Of a stretch of 64,000 nucleotides of DNA, positions 8,673-18,496 are shown piece after piece. This DNA comes from Dyella humicola (lineage in GTDB: Bacteria > Pseudomonadota > Gammaproteobacteria > Xanthomonadales > Rhodanobacteraceae). Each line of letters starts with the position of its first letter. Within the stretch, counting starts at the first letter, position 1. The position numbers and the translations under genes were made by a program. Below the pieces are notes generated by a model. That model had not been told where the DNA came from, made no database searches, and saw nothing but the letters and a program-made list of their open reading frames with translations. The stretch spans positions 124,001 to 188,000 of the forward strand of contig NZ_JAPDPC010000004.1 in the NCBI RefSeq assembly GCF_026283945.1, in the 5' to 3' direction.

Positions 8673-8688
8673 TGTGACCGCCATCACG
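8673..8688. promoter_or_regulatory. CRP/Clp-type binding site upstream of fleQ
   Basis: TGTGA-N6-TCACG matches the CRP consensus TGTGA-N6-TCACA at nine of ten defined bases. It lies 26 bp after the PilZ gene and about 310 bp before fleQ. In xanthomonads the CRP homologue Clp, and in Pseudomonas Vfr, control flagellar master genes, so a role in fleQ control is likely. No clear sigma-70 promoter could be placed relative to it. Confidence 0.6.
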
Positions 8689-8795
8689 TTACGAAAAGTC
8701 GGCGGGAAAATTCTTTGACGCAGATCTCGGAAAGGTGCCGCTTCAGGTCACCTTTCCCTCGTTCGCATGCGCATCAATTGCCCAATGGATTCAGT

Positions 8796-8822
8796 GGGAT
8801 GCGGCAAACGTTTGCGCATCCC
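8796..8822. repeat. 27-bp near-perfect palindrome before fleQ
   Basis: GGGATGCG, then CAAACGTTTG at the centre, then CGCATCCC: dyad symmetry broken by a single extra base on the left. It has no T-run. It is either an operator in the fleQ control region or the stem of an RNA hairpin in a long leader. The 348-bp gap 8648-8995 holds only this, the CRP-type box and the sigma-54 promoter. Confidence 0.5.
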
Positions 8823-8897
8823 CCATTTCCTTGCGTGCACATGTGACGTAGACCGGCACGACCGCTCACGGTCGGGCGACAAAATTCCGCCCTGTGC

Positions 8898-8913
8898 TGG
8901 CCCTCTTTTTGCT
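8898..8913 (+). promoter_or_regulatory. Sigma-54 promoter of fleQ
   Basis: TGGCCC-N5-TTGCT, with GG and GC separated by exactly 10 bp as required for sigma-54 (consensus TGGCAC-N5-TTGCA/T). The predicted transcript start is about 70 bp before the fleQ ATG. Confidence 0.65.
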
Positions 8914-8995
8914 GAATGACTCCTGAGAGCCGTAAGAGCGCGACGGCGGAATATCGACACGCCAGTCGCGCCGTCGAGGGTTAGGGGTCCAACCG

Positions 8996-10447
8996 ATGAA
9001 GCAGCACGCACGAGAGTCATACATGGGCAAGTTCGACGTACTGGTGATCGAGTCCGATCACCGCAGGGCGGAGTCAGTCGTTTCGGCGCTGCAGTTCCTC
9101 GGCTATCGCCCGCAGCGTGGTGAAGACTGTGCCGAAGTGGAGCAGGCAACCCACGCGTGGCGCGCGGTCTATGTAGGCAATGTCGTCGATGCGGTGGAAG
9201 CAGAGCGTCAATTCGCCTTGTTGGGAGGCGACGCAGGGCATGCGCTGGTACTGCTGGCCGCCGATTCAGAATGGGCGTCGAGGCTGGCTGCGAATTCATC
9301 ACCGTTCGCCGCGCGCGTGGGCGTCATCGAATTTCCTCTTCGTTATGAACAGCTTACCGATGCCTTGCGCGGGTCACAGGCGCAGGCCGGTGCTCGTCGC
9401 AGCGAAGTGCGTCTGGCCGGCAACTCTGGTCCCATGGCCAGCGTGAATGCACTGGTTCGCCAGGTGGCGCCGTTCGATTCCAGCGTCCTGGTGCTGGGTG
9501 AATCGGGTACCGGCAAAGAGATGGTGGCGCGCAGTATTCATGAGTGTTCGTCGCGTCGCGACAAGCCGTTCGTGGCGATCAATTGCGGCGCGATTCCGGC
9601 CGAACTGCTTGAAAGCGAACTGTTTGGCCATGAAAAGGGTGCGTTCACCGGCGCGATCAGCACCCGCAAGGGCCGCTTCGAGATGGCCGAGGGAGGCACG
9701 CTGTTCCTCGATGAAATCGGCGACATGAGCCTGCCGATGCAGGTCAAGCTGTTACGCGTACTGCAGGAGCGTGCCTTCGAACGCGTCGGCAGCAACCGCA
9801 CCCAGCGCTGCGACGTTCGCATCATTGCCGCGACCCATCGGAACCTGGAGGCCGCCATTGCCGATGGTCGGTTCCGCGAGGATCTGTTCTATCGCCTGAG
9901 CGTATTTCCGTTGGAGATGCCGGCGCTGCGCGAGCACCTGGAGGATCTGCCGGAACTGGTGGCTGAGTTCAACCAGCGCCTGTCGCGTCGCGGTCTTGCC
10001 GGCGTTCGCTTCAGCGCAGGCGCCATGCATGCGCTGCACGGTTATACCTGGCCAGGCAACGTGCGCGAGCTTTACAACCTGGTGGAACGCCTCTCCATCC
10101 TGTACCCGCACAGCGAGGTGCGGGTCAGCGATCTGCCGGAAAAATATCGCGGCCAGCAGATCATCGAGGAAGTGCGTGGCACGGCCTTGCTGTCATTGAT
10201 GGTGGGACAGTCGAGCGTGATGTCCGAACCGATGACGGTGGTGTCGTCCGATTCGCTGGTGATGTTGCCGGAAGGCGGGCTCGATCTGAAGGACCACCTG
10301 GCGGACATCGAAGTGGGCCTGATCCGTCAAGCGCTTGACGTCACCGGTGGCGTCGTCGCGCATGCCGCGAAACTGTTGCGCATGCAGCGCACGACCTTGG
10401 TGGAGAAGCTGCGCAAGTACGGGTTGCAGCCGAGTTTGCAGGCCTGA
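8996..10447 (+). CDS. fleQ: Sigma-54-dependent flagellar master regulator FleQ
   Basis: 483 residues. It has an N-terminal FleQ-type domain (about 10-125, receiver-like but without a phosphorylatable Asp arrangement) and an AAA+ sigma-54 activator domain (about 140-375). The latter carries Walker A GESGTGK (168-174), the sigma-54 contact loop GAFTGA (215-220) and the Walker B acidic pair D239/E240. A C-terminal Fis-type helix-turn-helix ([21 protein letters not shown]) completes it. FleQ activates RpoN-dependent flagellar genes, and in Pseudomonas it also binds c-di-GMP and the ATPase FleN, which is encoded here at 27450. An alternative ATG at 9023 (MGKFDVLV) would fit the family start equally well. 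The upstream ATG is kept because AGGGG lies 8 bp before it. Confidence 0.95.
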   Translation: MKQHARESYMGKFDVLVIESDHRRAESVVSALQFLGYRPQRGEDCAEVEQATHAWRAVYVGNVVDAVEAERQFALLGGDAGHALVLLAADSEWASRLAANSSPFAARVGVIEFPLRYEQLTDALRGSQAQAGARRSEVRLAGNSGPMASVNALVRQVAPFDSSVLVLGESGTGKEMVARSIHECSSRRDKPFVAINCGAIPAELLESELFGHEKGAFTGAISTRKGRFEMAEGGTLFLDEIGDMSLPMQVKLLRVLQERAFERVGSNRTQRCDVRIIAATHRNLEAAIADGRFREDLFYRLSVFPLEMPALREHLEDLPELVAEFNQRLSRRGLAGVRFSAGAMHALHGYTWPGNVRELYNLVERLSILYPHSEVRVSDLPEKYRGQQIIEEVRGTALLSLMVGQSSVMSEPMTVVSSDSLVMLPEGGLDLKDHLADIEVGLIRQALDVTGGVVAHAAKLLRMQRTTLVEKLRKYGLQPSLQA

Positions 10448-10465
10448 TGACGCAAGTCTTACGTA

Positions 10466-10481
10466 TGGCACGGCTTGTGCA
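10466..10481 (+). promoter_or_regulatory. Sigma-54 promoter of fliE operon
   Basis: TGGCAC-N5-GTGCA, with GG-N10-GC spacing and a perfect -24 hexamer. It is 40 bp before the fliE ATG and 19 bp after the fleQ stop. This is the expected class II promoter for the fliE-fliK operon. Confidence 0.8.
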
Positions 10482-10520
10482 GTTACAGCTCAGTTTCCCG
10501 TCACGCGTTGGAATTCCGTC

Positions 10521-10844
10521 ATGACCCAGATCGACGTCAACAGCCTGCTGTCGCAGATGCGCCAGCTTTCTTCGCAAGCCAATTCACCCGAACAATCGTT
10601 CACTGCAGCGACACCGGCACAAACTGATTTTTCCAGCCTGTTGAAGCAATCCATTTCATCCGTGGGCGACACGCAGATGGAAGCGGGCCGCATGGCCGCC
10701 AGTTTCGAGCGCGGCGAACCGGGTGCCGATCTCGGCCGCACGATGGTCGCCGTGCAAAAGGCCGACCTGTCGTTGAACACGCTGACCCAAGTGCGCAACA
10801 AGCTCGTCGACGCCTACAACAACATCATGAATATGCCGGTCTGA
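10521..10844 (+). CDS. fliE: Flagellar hook-basal body complex protein FliE
   Basis: 107 residues, the usual size. The start is the ATG beginning MTQIDVNSLLSQM: an upstream in-frame extension would run back through the sigma-54 promoter into fleQ, so this start is required. The C-terminus (DLGRTMVAVQKADLSLNTLTQVRNKLVDAYNNIMNMPV) is the signature of FliE, which connects the MS ring to the proximal rod and gates the export channel. First gene of the fliE-F-G-H-I-J-K unit. Confidence 0.94.
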   Translation: MTQIDVNSLLSQMRQLSSQANSPEQSFTAATPAQTDFSSLLKQSISSVGDTQMEAGRMAASFERGEPGADLGRTMVAVQKADLSLNTLTQVRNKLVDAYNNIMNMPV

Positions 10845-10892
10845 CCGGTTCCATGACGCCGCCCTCCCTTCCCCAGAGCACGAGCAGTCTTC

Positions 10893-12593
10893 ATGGCCGA
10901 TAACGCCCTAGCGACGACCGACGAAAAGGCCGGTGCTCGCCTGGATCTCAAACAGCTTGCCCGCACGCCGGCAACGCGTCAGCTGTTGCTGCTTTTCGGT
11001 GTGGCGGGCGCGGTCGCGCTGGGCGTGGCCGTGGTGTTGTGGTCGCGCGGTCCCAATTACGGCTTGCTGTATACCGGCCTCGAACAGAAAGATGCGGCTG
11101 CGGTAACGCAGGCGCTGCAGGCTTCCAACACGCCTTACACGCTGGGTCCTGATGGCAATTCGATCATGGTGCCGGCGTCCGATCTGGCGGCGATTCGCCT
11201 GAAGCTCGCCGCGCAGGGTTTGCCGCAAGGAAGTGCCTCCAGTACCGCAGCGCCCGGTGGCGATTCGCCGTTTGGCATGAGCGATCTGGCCGAGCGCACG
11301 CGCTACCAGCAGATGCTGGAGTCGGACCTGGGTAGCACGATCGCGGGCCTGCAATCGGTACGTGCAGCAAGAGTGCACCTGGCGCTGCCCAAGCCATCGG
11401 CGTTCATTCGCGACAGTCACGAGGCCAGCGCGTCGGTGCTGGTTACGCTGTATCCGGGGCGCCAGCTCGATGCGAGCCAGGTGGCGGCGATCGTGCATCT
11501 GGTCGCATCGAGCGTACCCAACCTCGATCCCAAGCAGGTGTCGGTGGTCGACCAGCAAGGCCAGCTGCTGACCAGCACGGATCCAGGCAGCGCCAGTGCG
11601 GTGGGCGATACGCGCCTGCGTCTGGCGACGCGCATCGAGAACACCTATGCGCAACGCATCGAAGAACTACTGACGCCGCTGGTCGGGCCAGGCAAGGTGC
11701 GTGCGCAGGTCTACGCAGACCTCGATTTCAGCGAGACCGAGAAGGCCACCGAAACCTACGGTCACGACCACCCCGCGTTGCGCAGTGAACAGACCAGCAG
11801 CGAGCAGCGCACGGGCAGCGCCAGCGATGGCGGCATTGCAGGTGCGCTCAGCAACCAACCGCCCAATGCCGTGGCACAGCCGACGGCCGCGCGCCCAACG
11901 GCGGGCAAGACTCCCGGCAAGGCCGGTGCTACGGCGACCGCGGAACAGTCCAATGGTCCGGGTGAGACGACCAGCAGCGCCACGCGCAATTACGAACTGG
12001 ATCGCACCATCAGTCATGTCAGCGATCCGGCCGGCCGGCTTGCCCGCCTCACCGTGGCGGTGGTGGTGGACAACAAGAGCGTGCCAGGCGAGAAGGGCAA
12101 CAAGAGCGTGCCGTTCACCCCGCAGGAACTGGAGCACCTCACCACGCTTGCGCGCAATGCAGTGGGCTACAACGAGGCTCGCGGCGATAACGTCAGCGTG
12201 ATCAACCAGCCCTTCCATCAGGACGTCGCGGGTGATGCTGCGCCGCCGCCGCTGGCGTTCTGGGAACGGCCCGGCATGCTCGACCTGATCAAGCAGGGCA
12301 TCGGCGTGTTGATTGCGCTGCTGGTTGCCTTCGGCCTGCTGCGACCACTGCTGCGTGGTCTGAGCCGGGCGCCGGCACCGGGCCAGGGCCTGGCGCTGGC
12401 GCAGCAGCCGACGCCGTCGACGATTTCCATTCGTGTGGACGACGATGACGATGGCGATGACATGGCCCGCCTGGCCGTGCCGCCGGCGATCGCCTACGAA
12501 CAGCGCATTGGGCTGGCGCGCCGCATGGTCAGCGAAAATCCGAAACAGGTGGCGCAGGTGGTCAAGAACTGGGTGGTCGAAGATGGCGGTTGA
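10893..12593 (+). CDS. fliF: Flagellar MS-ring protein FliF
   Basis: 566 residues, the usual length. One membrane span near residues 29-50 (LLLLFGVAGAVALGVAVVLW) and another near 465-488 (LIKQGIGVLIALLVAFGLL) flank the periplasmic ring-building domains, including the YscJ-like part with GLPKPSAFIRD-like text (LALPKPSAFIRDSHEASASV). The C-terminal cytoplasmic tail ends NPKQVAQVVKNWVVEDGG, the FliG-binding helix. It forms the inner-membrane ring on which the motor and export gate assemble. fliG starts 147 bp later, a longer gap than the overlaps elsewhere in this operon. The gap shows no gene. Confidence 0.96.
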   Translation: MADNALATTDEKAGARLDLKQLARTPATRQLLLLFGVAGAVALGVAVVLWSRGPNYGLLYTGLEQKDAAAVTQALQASNTPYTLGPDGNSIMVPASDLAAIRLKLAAQGLPQGSASSTAAPGGDSPFGMSDLAERTRYQQMLESDLGSTIAGLQSVRAARVHLALPKPSAFIRDSHEASASVLVTLYPGRQLDASQVAAIVHLVASSVPNLDPKQVSVVDQQGQLLTSTDPGSASAVGDTRLRLATRIENTYAQRIEELLTPLVGPGKVRAQVYADLDFSETEKATETYGHDHPALRSEQTSSEQRTGSASDGGIAGALSNQPPNAVAQPTAARPTAGKTPGKAGATATAEQSNGPGETTSSATRNYELDRTISHVSDPAGRLARLTVAVVVDNKSVPGEKGNKSVPFTPQELEHLTTLARNAVGYNEARGDNVSVINQPFHQDVAGDAAPPPLAFWERPGMLDLIKQGIGVLIALLVAFGLLRPLLRGLSRAPAPGQGLALAQQPTPSTISIRVDDDDDGDDMARLAVPPAIAYEQRIGLARRMVSENPKQVAQVVKNWVVEDGG

Positions 12594-12740
12594 CGACTCG
12601 CGCATCACGCCATCGCGCGCCACCGGCGTCGCGTGGCTTCGGAAAGCACCCGCACGGTCGATATGCCGTGGGAACGCCGCGCGCATCGTCGTGGCACATC
12701 GACCCGGTAAGGGCACCCCATCAAGCGGGCGGAACGGACT

Positions 12741-13751
12741 ATGAAGGCAGACACGCAAATCGGCGGCGCGCAGCGCGCCGCCATCCTGCTGCTCACCCTG
12801 GGCGAGCAGGACGCCGCCGAGGTGCTGAAACACCTCAGTGCGCGTGATGTACAGGCGGTCGGTTCGGCCATGGCCAGCCTCACCAATGTGTCGCGAGACC
12901 AGGTGGAGCAGGTACTCGCTCGACTCAACGACGATATGGGGCGCCACACGTCCCTGGGTGTCGGCACCGAGGAATACATTCGCAAGATCCTGGTCAACGC
13001 GCTGGGCGAGAGCAAGGCAGGGGGGCTGATCGACCGCATCCTGTTGGGCCGCTCCAGCAAGGGCCTGGAATCGCTGAAGTGGATGGAGAGCCGTGCTATC
13101 GCCGAAATGATCAGCCAGGAACATCCGCAGATCATCGCGCTGGTGCTGGCCCATCTCGAACCCGACCAGGCCGCCGAAGTCATCGGCTACCTGCCGCCGC
13201 GCGTGCGCAGCGATGCGGTGATGCGTATCGCCACGCTCGATGGCGTGCAGCCGCATGCGCTCAATGAGCTGGACGAAATCATGGAGCGCCAGTTCTCCGG
13301 CAACACCAAGAAACTTAAATCCGCCAGCGTCGGTGGCCTCAAGGCCGCCGCCAATATTCTCAACGCGATGGAAACCACGCGCGAGAACGAGCTGATGACG
13401 GCCATCCGCACGCATGATTCGAGCCTGGGTGGGCGGATCGAAGAGCTGATGTTCGTGTTCGAGGATCTCGGCGACCTGGACGACCGCAGCATGCAGACGC
13501 TGCTGCGCGAAGTGCCGACGGCACGCCTGGTCACCGCACTCAAGGGGGCCGAGCCCGGTGTACGGGAAAAGATCTTCGCCAACATGTCCAAGCGCGCGGC
13601 CGACATGCTGCGCGACGACCTGGAAGTATCCGGTCCGGTGCGTCTGAGCGAAGTCGATTCCGCGCAGAAGGAAGTGCTCGCCATCGCACGCAAGCTCGCC
13701 GATTCGGGTGCGATCAATCTCTCCGGCACGGGTGACGAGTTGGTGGCATGA
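12741..13751 (+). CDS. fliG: Flagellar motor switch protein FliG
   Basis: 336 residues, standard for FliG. The N-domain (1-100) binds FliF, the middle domain carries the conserved EHPQIIALVLAHL with the EHPQ motif, and the C-domain (about 230-330) holds the charged helix that meets the stator (MFVFEDLGDLDDRSMQTLLREV). FliG is the rotor part of torque generation and, with FliM and FliN, sets the rotation direction. It overlaps fliH by 4 bp. Confidence 0.96.
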   Translation: MKADTQIGGAQRAAILLLTLGEQDAAEVLKHLSARDVQAVGSAMASLTNVSRDQVEQVLARLNDDMGRHTSLGVGTEEYIRKILVNALGESKAGGLIDRILLGRSSKGLESLKWMESRAIAEMISQEHPQIIALVLAHLEPDQAAEVIGYLPPRVRSDAVMRIATLDGVQPHALNELDEIMERQFSGNTKKLKSASVGGLKAAANILNAMETTRENELMTAIRTHDSSLGGRIEELMFVFEDLGDLDDRSMQTLLREVPTARLVTALKGAEPGVREKIFANMSKRAADMLRDDLEVSGPVRLSEVDSAQKEVLAIARKLADSGAINLSGTGDELVA

Positions 13752-14398
13752 GCGCAGTCCTCGATCGCGACAACGTCATCACGTTCCAGCGCTGGCTGCC
13801 ACCCGAAATGGGTGCGCCGCCCGTCGAGGAGGTCGCACCCGCCGAGCCGGTGGCGCAGCCCACCGTGCGTGAGCTCGAAGCGCTGCAACAGCAGGCGCGC
13901 GACGAGGGTTACGCTGCCGGCCACGTGGAAGGCCTGGCTGCCGCGCGCGATGTGCTGAATGAGCGCCTCGCGCGGCTCGACCGGGTCCTGGAAGCCGCGG
14001 CGCGACCGCTGCGATCCATGGATGAACTGGTGGAACTTGAACTGGCACGCCTGGCCATGACCGTGGCGCGCCAGGTCGTGGCGCACGAGTTGCGTACGTC
14101 GCCCGACCTGGTGGTCGAGGCCGTGCGCCAGGCCGTGCTGGCCATGCCGGCGGCCACCGCGAAATTGCGCGTGCGCCTGCATCCGGACGATCTTGCCCTG
14201 CTGCGCTCGCTGCATGTGGCCGAGCCCGATTGGGTGCTGGTCGCCGATGGCACGCTGGAGCGCGGCGACTGCATGCTCGAAAGCGAGCGCTCGCGCCTGG
14301 ATTCACGGGTGGATACACGCATGGCCGCGGTGGTTGACGCCGTGCTCGGCGCCGAGGCGGAAGACATCGACGCCGATGCCGACGAGGTGCGCGGATGA
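13748..14398 (+). CDS. fliH: Flagellar assembly protein FliH
   Basis: 216 residues. The N-terminal part is Pro/Glu/Ala-rich, then a helical segment (about 40-95) with AR/GY..G..EG repeats ([21 protein letters not shown]), then the globular V-type-stator-like domain ([32 protein letters not shown]). FliH dimers bind and restrain the ATPase FliI at the export gate. It overlaps both fliG and fliI by 4 bp, so translation is coupled. Confidence 0.92.
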   Translation: MSAVLDRDNVITFQRWLPPEMGAPPVEEVAPAEPVAQPTVRELEALQQQARDEGYAAGHVEGLAAARDVLNERLARLDRVLEAAARPLRSMDELVELELARLAMTVARQVVAHELRTSPDLVVEAVRQAVLAMPAATAKLRVRLHPDDLALLRSLHVAEPDWVLVADGTLERGDCMLESERSRLDSRVDTRMAAVVDAVLGAEAEDIDADADEVRG

Positions 14399-15759
14399 AT
14401 CCGCCAGTCGGCCACTCGCCGGCAAGCTTGTGGCAGGAGCGGTTGGCGCGACGTCGTCAACGTGCCGTCGATACGCGCATACTCACGGTCGAAGGTCGCC
14501 TGCGCCGGGTGGTCGGGCTGACGCTTGAGGCCGAAGGTTGCGAGGCACCGCTAGGCGCACGCTGCATGGTCGCCACGGCTGACGGCAACGAACTTGATAC
14601 CGAAGTGGTTGGCTTTGCCGATGAGCGTCTGTTGCTGATGCCGGTGACCGAGATGCATGGCGTGCTGCCGAATGCACGCGTGCGTCCGTGCGCACACACC
14701 AGCGGTCTACCCGTCGGCATGGCCTTGCTTGGCCGGGTGATCGGCGCGGACGGTGTGCCACTTGACGGCATGGGGCCGCTCGACGTGGAAGAGCACGCCT
14801 CGCTCAAGCGCGAGCCGATCAATCCGATGGCGCGCAAGCCCATCGATACGCCCCTGGATACCGGCGTGCGTGCCATTAACGCCTTGCTGAGCGTCGGTCG
14901 TGGCCAACGCCTGGGCTTGTTCGCCGGCTCCGGCGTCGGCAAATCGACCCTGCTTGGCATGATGACGCGCTACACCGATGCCGACGTCGTGGTGGTCGGG
15001 TTGATTGGCGAGCGCGGTCGTGAAGTCAAGGAATTCGTCGAACACACGCTGGGCGCCGAAGGCCGGGCACGTGCCGTCATCGTGGCGGCTCCCGCCGATG
15101 CGCCGCCGCTCAAGCGTTTGCGTGGCGCGCAGTACGCGACCGCGATTGCCGAGTGGTTCCGTGACCGTGGCCAGCGCGTACTGCTATTGATGGATTCGAT
15201 CACGCGCTATGCGCAGGCGCAGCGCGAGATTGCCCTGGCCATCGGTGAACCGCCCGCGACCAAGGGCTATCCGCCGTCGGTATTCGCCATGCTGCCGGCG
15301 CTGGTCGAGCGCGCAGGCAACGACGCCGAAGGCCGCGGTTCGATTACCGCGTTCTATACCGTGCTGACCGAAGGCGACGACTACCGCCACGATCCCATTG
15401 CCGATGCCTCACGCGCGATTCTTGACGGCCATATCGTGCTGTCACGCGATCTGGCCGAGGCGGGCCACTACCCCGCCATCGATATCGAGGCGTCGATCAG
15501 CCGCGTGATGCCTGCGGTGGTGACGCGTGAGCATTTGCGCGCGGCACAGCGATTCCGGCAGGTCTACTCGGCGTATCGCCAGCAACGCGACTTGATCGCC
15601 GTCGGTGCCTATCAGAAGGGTTCCGATCCCCAGGTCGATCACGCGATCACGATGTGGCCGCGCCTGCGCGATTTCCTGCAGCAAGAGGTGGATGCGCCGA
15701 TGACGCTTGGCGACGCCATCGCCGGACTCGAGCTGCTCACCGCCGGAGGCACGCCGTGA
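14395..15759 (+). CDS. fliI: Flagellum-specific ATPase FliI
   Basis: 454 residues, a hexameric F1-beta-like ATPase of the flagellar type III export system. Walker A is GSGVGKS (178-184), followed by [22 protein letters not shown], Walker B in [19 protein letters not shown], and the family motif [15 protein letters not shown]. The N-terminal 90 residues form the beta-barrel and FliH-contact region. It overlaps fliH and fliJ by 4 bp each. Confidence 0.96.
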   Translation: MNPPVGHSPASLWQERLARRRQRAVDTRILTVEGRLRRVVGLTLEAEGCEAPLGARCMVATADGNELDTEVVGFADERLLLMPVTEMHGVLPNARVRPCAHTSGLPVGMALLGRVIGADGVPLDGMGPLDVEEHASLKREPINPMARKPIDTPLDTGVRAINALLSVGRGQRLGLFAGSGVGKSTLLGMMTRYTDADVVVVGLIGERGREVKEFVEHTLGAEGRARAVIVAAPADAPPLKRLRGAQYATAIAEWFRDRGQRVLLLMDSITRYAQAQREIALAIGEPPATKGYPPSVFAMLPALVERAGNDAEGRGSITAFYTVLTEGDDYRHDPIADASRAILDGHIVLSRDLAEAGHYPAIDIEASISRVMPAVVTREHLRAAQRFRQVYSAYRQQRDLIAVGAYQKGSDPQVDHAITMWPRLRDFLQQEVDAPMTLGDAIAGLELLTAGGTP

Positions 15760-16190
15760 CATCGCGTGCGAATCGCCTGCAACCCGCTGCCGACGTGGCA
15801 CGCGAGCGCCAGGAAACGGCCATGCAGCGACTCGCCGAGCAGCAGCAACGCGTCGCCAAGGCCGAGCAACAGCTGGCCGAGCTGCGACGCTACCGGGAGG
15901 AATATGCCGATACCTCGGGTGGTGTCAGCGTGACCGCCTTGCTCAACCGCCGCCAGTTCGTGGAACGCATCGACCAGGTGATCGCCCAGCAAACTACCGA
16001 GGTTGCCCGACAGCACCGGCAACTCGACCACGTCCGCAGCCAGTGGCACGACGCACACTCACGTGAGCGGGCGCTGGGCAGCGTGATCGATCGTTATCGT
16101 GAACAAGAGCGCCAGAGCGAGGATCGCCGCGAGCAAGCCGAGATCGACGAACGCATGCAGCATCGTCGGCCCGCGCGGGGATGGTCATGA
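15756..16190 (+). CDS. fliJ: Flagellar FliJ protein
   Basis: 144 residues, starting at a GTG that overlaps the fliI stop (GTGA). This start is chosen over upstream in-frame codons inside fliI because it gives the normal FliJ length. The protein is almost wholly a charged coiled coil ([24 protein letters not shown] and onward), as known for FliJ. FliJ inserts as a stalk in the FliI ring and promotes contact with FlhA. Sequence identity in this family is low, so the call rests on position, size and coiled-coil character. Confidence 0.88.
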   Translation: MTSRANRLQPAADVARERQETAMQRLAEQQQRVAKAEQQLAELRRYREEYADTSGGVSVTALLNRRQFVERIDQVIAQQTTEVARQHRQLDHVRSQWHDAHSRERALGSVIDRYREQERQSEDRREQAEIDERMQHRRPARGWS

Positions 16191-16230
16191 TGAAGACACC
16201 GCATTCCCATGCTTCTTTGGAGATATCCGC

Positions 16231-17439
16231 ATGACGCCTGCCATTGCCGTGAACGTGACACCGCCGTCCGCGGCATGCGGACCCGCGTCGGCGGCGAATA
16301 GCTCATCGGACGGTCACTCGCCCAGTGCATTTTCTACCCCGTTGCAGCAGGCACGTCAGCAGCAATCGGCACAACGGTCCTCGACGTCGGCTCCTACGGC
16401 CTCGACAACAACCACCTCGACGGCCACATCGTCGACTACGGCATCGACGGCCTCGTCGACGGTCACCGGCAAGTCGTGGAACCCCAAGGGCGACGACGCC
16501 AAGGACGACGACAAACCAACCACGCGCAGCGGCCCGAATCCGCCGACCGATGCCGCAGCGGCGATGCTGGCATTGCTCGGCCAGAGCATCCCGGCCAACG
16601 CGGCACCCTCGCCAGCCGCTCCGGCGGCCGCTAGTTCCGAGAGTGCGACAGCGACGGGTACGGCCCTGGCGGCGACGGCCATGCAGGTTTCGGGCATGTC
16701 CGGCATGTCGATGTCGGGGGCGGCGCTGGCTTCCGCTCAACCCGATGCCGACGACGCCGGGAACGCTTCGAAAGCGACCGACGGCTTGCAGGACAACGCG
16801 CTGGCCGCCTTGCTGGGCGACGCAGACGACGACACGACACCTTCCACCGCGACAGGCAACGGTGTCGACGCGAAGGTCGTCAATGCTTCGCAAGCCACCG
16901 CGACCACGTCGACGCCAAGCGACAAGAGCGACCCGCTCGATGCACTGCGCAACCTGACCACGCCGTTCGGGCAGACCCAGGCATCGGTTCAGGCCGCGCC
17001 GACACCCCACGCGATGACCATGAATGCATCCGCGGGCACACCGTCGTTCGCGCAGGAGCTGGGTCAGCACGTGGCCTGGCTCGGCGGCCAGAACATCAAG
17101 GAGGCACGCATCACGCTGCATCCGGAGGATCTCGGGCAGCTCGACGTGAAGGTGAGCGTGCAGCATGACCACGTCGACGTGAGCTTCATCGCGCAACACC
17201 CAAACGCCGTGCATGCGGTGCAGCAGACCTTGAGCCAGCTGGACTCCATGTTGGCGCAGCATGGTCTGACGTTGGGGCAGGCGCAGGTGGGGCAGGGCAA
17301 TCAGGGTGGCGGCGCCGGGCAAGGGGCTTCGTCGGGTTCGGCGGCTGCCGGTGATGCAGGGGCGACTGACGAAGGGGATGTTGCCCAGGTGGCGGCGCCG
17401 GTGGTGCAGGCGCTTGGGTTGTTGGATACGTTTGCCTGA
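16231..17439 (+). CDS. fliK: Flagellar hook-length control protein FliK
   Basis: 402 residues from the ATG at 16231, with RBS GGAG before it. The first about 270 residues are low-complexity (Ala, Ser, Thr, Pro, Asp), the secreted ruler. The C-terminal domain (about 285-365) carries the FliK_C signature LGQHVAWLGGQNIKEARITLHPEDLGQLDVKVSV, which contacts the FlhB C-terminal domain to switch export from hook to filament. Last gene of the fliE operon. A paralogue lies on the minus strand at 35367-36506. The Gly-rich end resembles other FliK tails. Confidence 0.93.
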   Translation: MTPAIAVNVTPPSAACGPASAANSSSDGHSPSAFSTPLQQARQQQSAQRSSTSAPTASTTTTSTATSSTTASTASSTVTGKSWNPKGDDAKDDDKPTTRSGPNPPTDAAAAMLALLGQSIPANAAPSPAAPAAASSESATATGTALAATAMQVSGMSGMSMSGAALASAQPDADDAGNASKATDGLQDNALAALLGDADDDTTPSTATGNGVDAKVVNASQATATTSTPSDKSDPLDALRNLTTPFGQTQASVQAAPTPHAMTMNASAGTPSFAQELGQHVAWLGGQNIKEARITLHPEDLGQLDVKVSVQHDHVDVSFIAQHPNAVHAVQQTLSQLDSMLAQHGLTLGQAQVGQGNQGGGAGQGASSGSAAAGDAGATDEGDVAQVAAPVVQALGLLDTFA

Positions 17440-17486
17440 GCTTTGCCTTGTCGCTTCCGTTTTGACCGCGCAGGCGCCGAGCGACT

Positions 17487-18370
17487 CGCTTCTGCTCCTT
17501 CTCCCCCCCCGGGGAGAAGGCTGGGATGAGGGGCGAGTGCTTGCGATATCGCGACAACCGAGCCTCTCCGCCAGCTTGCCGCTTACGCAGCGGGCGTTTC
17601 GATCGCCTGCCGGCGCTCGAGTCACTTTTCTTTTGCTGGCCCAAAAGAAAAGTAACCCAAAGAAAATGGCCTAAAAGGCTCATAGCATTCCGCGGCATAC
17701 AAGCCCTGCAGCCTGCGGCAAGCCGGATGCGTGACGTGCTACCTCTGGGGGCGCGGCTACGCCGCGTGGCGCCGTGGCGCAGAGGGAGTGGCAGCATGGC
17801 GTGGCATACGAGCGCCGGAGGCCACTGCAAGCCGGATCGGCTACGTGCTACCTCGTGGCGTGCGGCTATACCGCGAAGCGCCGGGACGCAGAGGGCTTAA
17901 GGCTCGCGCGTACGCCTGCCTAAGCTGTGCTGGTGTCGGCAGAGCGTGCTTGCTGGGGGGGCTTTAAGTCCTCAGTACAACGCCGCCCCGCGGTGTAGCC
18001 GCTGTCCCTCGGCAGCGCGTTAGCTAGCCGGTTGCCTCGGGCTGCCAGGTTTGTATGTCGCGGCACGCTGCGCCCCCTCTACGCCACGGCGCACCGCGGG
18101 GTAGCCGAAATCCGCGAGGTAGCACGCTACGTCTCCGGCTTGCCGCAGCCTCCATGGCTTGTATCCCTCATCACGCTAAGAGCCTGTCAGGCCATTTCTT
18201 TGGGTTACTTTTCTTTGGGCCAGCAAAGAAAAGTGACTCGAGCGCCGGCAGGCGATCGAAACGCCCGCTGCGTAAGCGGCCAGCTGGCGATAACGCTCGG
18301 TTGTTGCGCCGTCGCAAGCACCCGCCCCTCATCCCAACCTTCTCCCCGGAGGGGAGGAGGAGCAGAAGCG
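17487..18370. repeat. 0.88-kb inverted-repeat element between fliK and fliL
   Basis: Two arms of about 255 bp (17487-17743 and 18117-18370) are inverted copies of each other, and pairing continues less well into the centre. Each arm holds, from the outside inwards: a GC hairpin with ggggagaagg, a cttacgcagcgggcg block, a 12-bp-stem hairpin ACTTTTCTTTTG/CAAAAGAAAAGT (17624-17653, 18207-18234), and a segment reading gcctgcggcaagccgga. A related element lies at 39433-40118. There is no transposase and no plausible gene. Open frames across the arms are rejected as proteins. It fills most of the 1141-bp gap between fliK and fliL and probably ends fliE-operon transcription. Confidence 0.7.
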
Positions 18371-18496
18371 AACCCGCGACAACCTTCCGACAACCGTCGC
18401 CAACACGTCGCGACCAATCCCCGACGCGCGTCAAGAAAGCGCCGCAAACACCTTCCGCGAACCGGAAAACCCAGCAACCACAACGTTTCCCATCGA

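Noticed and set aside
12594-12740. 147-bp gap between fliF and fliG as a possible hidden gene
   Set aside because: FliF ends with its usual FliG-binding tail and FliG begins at its usual start. The gap has no credible ORF, RBS or promoter.
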